This document shows, piece by piece, positions 6,679-9,312 of a stretch of DNA of 9,312 nucleotides. Below the pieces are notes generated by a model. That model searched no databases. It was not told the DNA's origin and was given only the letters and a program-made list of their open reading frames with translations. The stretch is from positions 1-9,312 of the forward strand of contig CAJKMA010000087.1 of NCBI GenBank assembly GCA_905200905.1. The letters run 5' to 3'. The position numbers and the translations under genes are program-made. The stretch is from an uncultured Bacillota bacterium. GTDB taxonomy: Bacteria; Bacillota; Clostridia; Lachnospirales; Lachnospiraceae. How positions within the stretch are numbered: the first letter of the stretch is position 1; each line of letters begins with the position of its first letter.

Positions 6679-6777
6679 GTGCCAGATATGGCACATAATT
6701 TGTATTTACGCCAATTATGGCGATTATAAGAAATTTTCGCCGGATACGGCGGTTTTGTTACTTTTGTCAAAAGTAAC
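6679..6777. other. oriT: Candidate origin of transfer (oriT), hairpin array
   Basis: Four perfect inverted repeats lie upstream of the relaxase: GTGCCA-gata-TGGCAC (6679-6694), CGCCA-atta-TGGCG (6709-6722), CGCCG-gata-CGGCG (6738-6751) and GTTACTTTTG-t-CAAAAGTAAC (6757-6777). The first three have 4-nt loops and centres exactly 29 bp apart. On the minus strand GCGTTA (complement of 6774-6779) resembles the GTGTTA nick core of pMV158-type MobV origins, suggesting a nick between complements of 6777 and 6776. The location between DUF5348 and the relaxase gene fits. The exact nick site is inference. Confidence 0.7.
6723..6728 (-). promoter_or_regulatory. Candidate -10 box for the relaxase-tnpV operon
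   Basis: TATAAT on the minus strand lies between the second and third oriT hairpins, 73 nt before the relaxase start. No convincing -35 is visible. If used, relaxase binding to oriT would repress its own gene. Confidence 0.3.
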
Positions 6778-6839
6778 GCAAAAGCACTTTCGACAGCCGT
6801 ACCGTCCATCAAAAGTACCCTTGCGCCCTGCGGGGCTAT

Positions 6840-7067
6840 TTACTCCGGTATCCTTGCCTGCACATATTCCAGATTTCCACAATACGGTGTCCCCACCAGA
6901 TACCATTCCCTTGCCAGGTTCATCTCCATTCTGGTCTGTACCCACTTGTCATCCACTAATACTTCCAGACCTTCTCCACAGTGAAATCCTGTATCAATCC
7001 ATAAGTCCGATGACAATAATCCATATCTTCCATTGCAGCTGTTATATCCTAATCTTCCCTGTTTCAT
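6840..7067 (-). CDS. DUF5348 family small protein
   Basis: 75 aa starting MKQGRLGYNSCNGRYGLL, with FHCGEGLEVLVDDKWVQTR in the middle and WYLVGT near the end. This pattern of NGRY, HCG, W-x-TR and WYLVG is that of DUF5348, a small domain of unknown function found in clostridial mobile elements near relaxase and replication genes. ATG at 7067 has GGAG 9 nt upstream; a longer TTG start at 7118 lacks support and falls in the nested repeat region. No membrane or signal segment is visible. It lies between the helicase and oriT, so an accessory role in mobilisation or replication is plausible but unproven. Confidence 0.85.
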   Translation of the reverse strand: MKQGRLGYNSCNGRYGLLSSDLWIDTGFHCGEGLEVLVDDKWVQTRMEMNLAREWYLVGTPYCGNLEYVQARIPE

Positions 7068-7088
7068 CAGTTTCTTCTCCTCTCCTGT

Positions 7089-7178
7089 CTGTAAACGGAA
7101 TTTGTAAACACAGCTCAAAAGATTTTAAAAGTTAACTTTTCCATTCTTTTCACAAAGTCTCGTTTACATTGTTTACAG
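7089..7178. repeat. Nested dyad repeat between helicase and DUF5348 genes
   Basis: An outer inverted repeat CTGTAAAC (7089-7096) / GTTTACAG (7171-7178) and a 14-bp palindrome AAAAGTTAACTTTT (7127-7140) share the same centre, 7133.5. A second pair TGTAAAC (7103-7109) / GTTTACA (7162-7168) lies inside, off-centre by 2 bp. The right arm contains the helicase stop codon. It could be an operator, a processing site or a replication signal; it is not a standard terminator. Confidence 0.6.
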
Positions 7179-8561
7179 TTGTTTTTTCTCAAATGGTATC
7201 TCCAGTTGTTCCGGTACTTTCATAAATCCATCCTTGTCTTTTTTCTCAGTACCTTCTATTCGTTTCCATGACCGCTGGATACCATATTCCTTTCCGAAAC
7301 GGTGAGTTCCGTGTGCTTTCCATCCTTCGATTGCATTGTTCATAATATTTGAGATTTCTTTGCTTTCCCACTGTTTCATCTCACCTGTCCGATGCAGTGC
7401 ATCATCAAACAAAAGCTTTGTACATACATAATCGTCTTCATAGTCATCAAGAAACGCCTGGATAATTCCTGCATTTGTATCTTCCGGCATAAATTCTTTC
7501 TGCAGTTTCTTCGCTTCTTCTTCAATCTCTTTTGTAAAACTAAGGTATACATTTCCCTGTTGATAAAGCACCATAGCCTCTGCCCATGCCTGTACAATAT
7601 AAGCTCTGCTCTCTTCTTCATTGTCCAGAATATGAACTTCTGCTTTTGTTACATCTGTCATAATCGGGGCAAATCTCCTATTTCCGGTTCTGTCTAATGG
7701 AAGAAAATTAAGATCATTCGATGTTCCGCAGAACACACACTGTCGTGGTCTGTCCTCCGGGTGAACCTCATAAGGAACTTTATAAGTTTCTTTCTGTCTG
7801 CTGAGAAATGATTTAATCTGTTCAATATTCTTTGCAGTCACAGTTGCTTTCATTTCTCCCATCTCTATGATCCAGTGGTTCTGTAATTTCCGGTAAATAT
7901 TTTCATCATCCAGGTGATCCAGATTGTCACTGAACCAATCGTCCTTTATCGCCAGATATTTGAAAAAAGTAGATTTTCCGGCTCCCTGACTTCCTACCAG
8001 ACAGAGCATAATATCATACTTTATTCCCGGTTCATATATCCTGGATATTGCCGCCAGCATGTGCATTTTCATCACACCGGTTGTATAATTGTTCTTTTCA
8101 GCCCCAAGAAATCGTGGCAACAAATTCTTAATACGTGGAACACCGTCCCAGACCAGACTCTCTAGATAATCCCTAATTGGATGATATTTATTTTCATTGG
8201 AAACAATATCTATTCCTGCTTTGATCACACGCTCGCTTGTCAGTTCATAATTTTCTTCCAGATACATCTTCAAATTATTTTCATCAGTATCTGTAACCGT
8301 AGGACTGTTATTTCTCCGTTCCCAGGGCACCTCTTTCACAATGTCCATTCTTCCGGAAAGCTCATTTCGTTTAATCGCTTTTTTCAGCACTGGATCTTTT
8401 TGTAATACGGTTACACAATTTCTGATTGTCTGCTTTGTTCTTCCTTTATCCGTATGCTCCAACATATCATTGACATCTTCTGTTGTAAGCATCTCCTCGT
8501 TCACAATATCTTCTAATTCCATTAAGGACTTCTCGCTGATATTCGTTAATTCTTTCTTCAA
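7173..8561 (-). CDS. VapE-like virulence-associated E family P-loop helicase/ATPase
   Basis: About 462 aa. GSQGAGKST at 190-198 is the Walker A motif, IIEMGEM at 231-237 the Walker B, FCGTSND at 277-283 a sensor-1-like segment, and DRTGNRRF at 290-297 carries the likely arginine finger. This matches the VapE family (PF05272), superfamily-3-like replicative helicases of phages, plasmids and islands. Residues 120-150 (HPIRDYLESLVWDGVPRI) are a typical lead-in. It would unwind the element's DNA together with the primase encoded just upstream. The start is TTG at 8561 with GGGAGG 9 nt upstream at 8571-8576; TTG at 8570 abuts that site. The gene overlaps the primase gene by about 95 nt, so the two are surely co-transcribed. 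Confidence 0.92.
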   Translation of the reverse strand: MKKELTNISEKSLMELEDIVNEEMLTTEDVNDMLEHTDKGRTKQTIRNCVTVLQKDPVLKKAIKRNELSGRMDIVKEVPWERRNNSPTVTDTDENNLKMYLEENYELTSERVIKAGIDIVSNENKYHPIRDYLESLVWDGVPRIKNLLPRFLGAEKNNYTTGVMKMHMLAAISRIYEPGIKYDIMLCLVGSQGAGKSTFFKYLAIKDDWFSDNLDHLDDENIYRKLQNHWIIEMGEMKATVTAKNIEQIKSFLSRQKETYKVPYEVHPEDRPRQCVFCGTSNDLNFLPLDRTGNRRFAPIMTDVTKAEVHILDNEEESRAYIVQAWAEAMVLYQQGNVYLSFTKEIEEEAKKLQKEFMPEDTNAGIIQAFLDDYEDDYVCTKLLFDDALHRTGEMKQWESKEISNIMNNAIEGWKAHGTHRFGKEYGIQRSWKRIEGTEKKDKDGFMKVPEQLEIPFEKKQL

Positions 8562-9141
8562 TTTTTTCAACCTCCCTTCTCTTCATCTTGAAAAATTCTA
8601 CAATTTCTTCTCCCGTTCCAAACATCAGCACGTCCAGATAGTCATTTATCTTTCTTTCATTTGCCAATGCCTCCGTAAATAACTCGTGCCATTCTGCTTC
8701 CGGTTCTGGTCTGTAAAACTCTTTCCAGAACTGAATCCATTTCAGATATCTTATCAGCACGTCTGTTGCATGTTTCAACCACTGCTCCAGTTTTTCTCTG
8801 ATCATCACAATTTTAGATTTCTTTGATATCAAAGTATTCCTGCTTTGGTGCGTCCTTTTGTATTTGTTTCTGTCTTCGATTTTTATATCCAGTCCAAAAT
8901 CTTCTATCATCTTTTTCGCGGCTTCATACTGTGATATTCCAAATAACCTTGCTGTAAAATCTATCGCATCACCGCCCACTCCACATGCAAAGCAGTGATA
9001 TATTTTATCTGCCTTCATACTTGGGTGTCGGTCTTTATGAAACGGACAACACGCCATTCCATTTCTTTTTACTTTAATCCCGTAATGCTCCGCAACCTGT
9101 CTGGCTGTCACACATTCTTTTACCTGTTCAAATAATGTCAC
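8467..9141 (-). CDS. CHC2 zinc-finger primase-like protein
   Basis: 224 aa starting with GTG, preceded by AGGAGG 5 nt upstream. Residues 30-62 carry the DnaG-type CHC2 zinc finger: C32-P-F-H35 and C50-F-A-C53, in the pattern CPFHKDRHPSMK...YHCFACGVGGDAIDF. This domain binds single-stranded template DNA in primases. The TOPRIM catalytic domain of full primases is missing; residues 95-224 are charged and helical. It may act as a template-recognition or helicase-loading subunit with VapE, or need a separate catalytic primase. First gene of the backbone operon seen here, overlapping the helicase gene. Common in clostridial mobilisable elements. Confidence 0.88.
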   Translation of the reverse strand: MTLFEQVKECVTARQVAEHYGIKVKRNGMACCPFHKDRHPSMKADKIYHCFACGVGGDAIDFTARLFGISQYEAAKKMIEDFGLDIKIEDRNKYKRTHQSRNTLISKKSKIVMIREKLEQWLKHATDVLIRYLKWIQFWKEFYRPEPEAEWHELFTEALANERKINDYLDVLMFGTGEEIVEFFKMKRREVEKIEERINEYQREVLNGIRRYCERGDAYNRRCQ

Positions 9142-9312
9142 TTCTACCTCCTGTCCCTCCGGGCAAGTCTCTGATGAACAGATATTCGGGAATTGTTGTA
9201 TCGTTCAATTCGTGATATACTGAATCTGCCAAGATGATATATCAGTGAATCTGATTATCAGAGAACTTGCTCAGATATTTTGTCTGGGCTTTTTCTTTTT
9301 GTCTGTCAGTAG
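9142..9312. other. Leader of the replication module with paired repeats
   Basis: No gene is supportable here. TGATATA-c-TGAATCTG (9213-9228) and TGATATA-tcag-TGAATCTG (9235-9253) are two copies of the same bipartite motif with different gaps. TGATATATCA (9235-9244) and TCTGATTATCAGA (9250-9262) are perfect palindromes. Such repeats ahead of a primase-helicase operon could be regulator binding sites or part of an origin. The last 42 bases may encode the tail of a gene outside the window (minus frame ending ...KKKKPRQNI). Confidence 0.35.

Noticed and set aside
6651..6945. Minus-strand open frames over the oriT region (relaxase extension and a 73-codon frame)
   Set aside because: They read through perfect hairpins, lack ribosome sites and show no family similarity; the relaxase proper starts at 6650.
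9142..9240. Short minus frame LADSVYHELNDTTIPEYLF... overlapping the primase start
   Set aside because: Only about 34 codons from a TTG, no ribosome site; the upstream part of the frame is closed by TGA.
9262..9312. Plus-strand terminator (CAGA...TCTG then T-rich)
   Set aside because: Stem of only 4 bp and no plus-strand gene upstream to end.
1..9312. CRISPR array, tRNA or rRNA genes
   Set aside because: No regularly spaced long direct repeats and no tRNA-like cloverleaf or rRNA sequence seen on either strand.

Overview
The window looks like one end of an integrated mobile element from a low-GC Gram-positive bacterium, most likely a gut Clostridia or Lachnospiraceae member. This rests on the backbone gene set (CHC2-type primase, VapE-type helicase, DUF5348 protein, MobV/Pre relaxase, TnpV), the strong GGAGG-type ribosome sites with frequent GTG/TTG starts, and the EF-Tu tail at the left edge. 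Almost everything is read from the minus strand; the only convincing plus-strand gene is a DNA adenine methylase.

Layout from left to right. (1) 1-58: the last 18 codons and stop of tuf (EF-Tu), cut off from the rest of the gene by an in-frame stop, so probably a duplicated or displaced attachment-site segment. (2) 59-196: non-coding element end with a hairpin and two copies of a 10-bp repeat one helical turn apart. (3) 197-4764: an AT-rich defence cargo. It holds a two-gene DUF262 + HEPN (MAE_28990-type) operon, then a restriction-modification system made of a putative endonuclease, a controller (C) protein with a canonical C-box operator, a divergent Dam-like D12 methylase, and a second methylase of a different class. 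(4) 4796-9141: a mobilisation/replication backbone, read right to left as primase, helicase, DUF5348, a hairpin array (likely oriT), relaxase, TnpV, terminator. (5) 9142-9312: a short repeat-bearing leader with no supportable gene.

How it should work together: the primase and helicase would replicate or maintain the element. The relaxase would nick the hairpin array at 6679-6777 for transfer by a helper conjugation machine; no type IV secretion genes and no integrase are visible, so these must lie outside the window or be supplied in trans. The cargo protects host and element. C protein binding at 3051-3076 would delay endonuclease expression until both methylases have marked the DNA. The DUF262/HEPN pair is a probable independent anti-phage or abortive-infection unit: a DUF262 sensor/NTPase-like protein coupled to a HEPN ribonuclease.

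The least explained parts are the endonuclease family (only a D...ExK motif is visible), the DUF262-HEPN pair, the exact 29-bp spacing of the oriT hairpins, and a 90-bp nested dyad between helicase and DUF5348.
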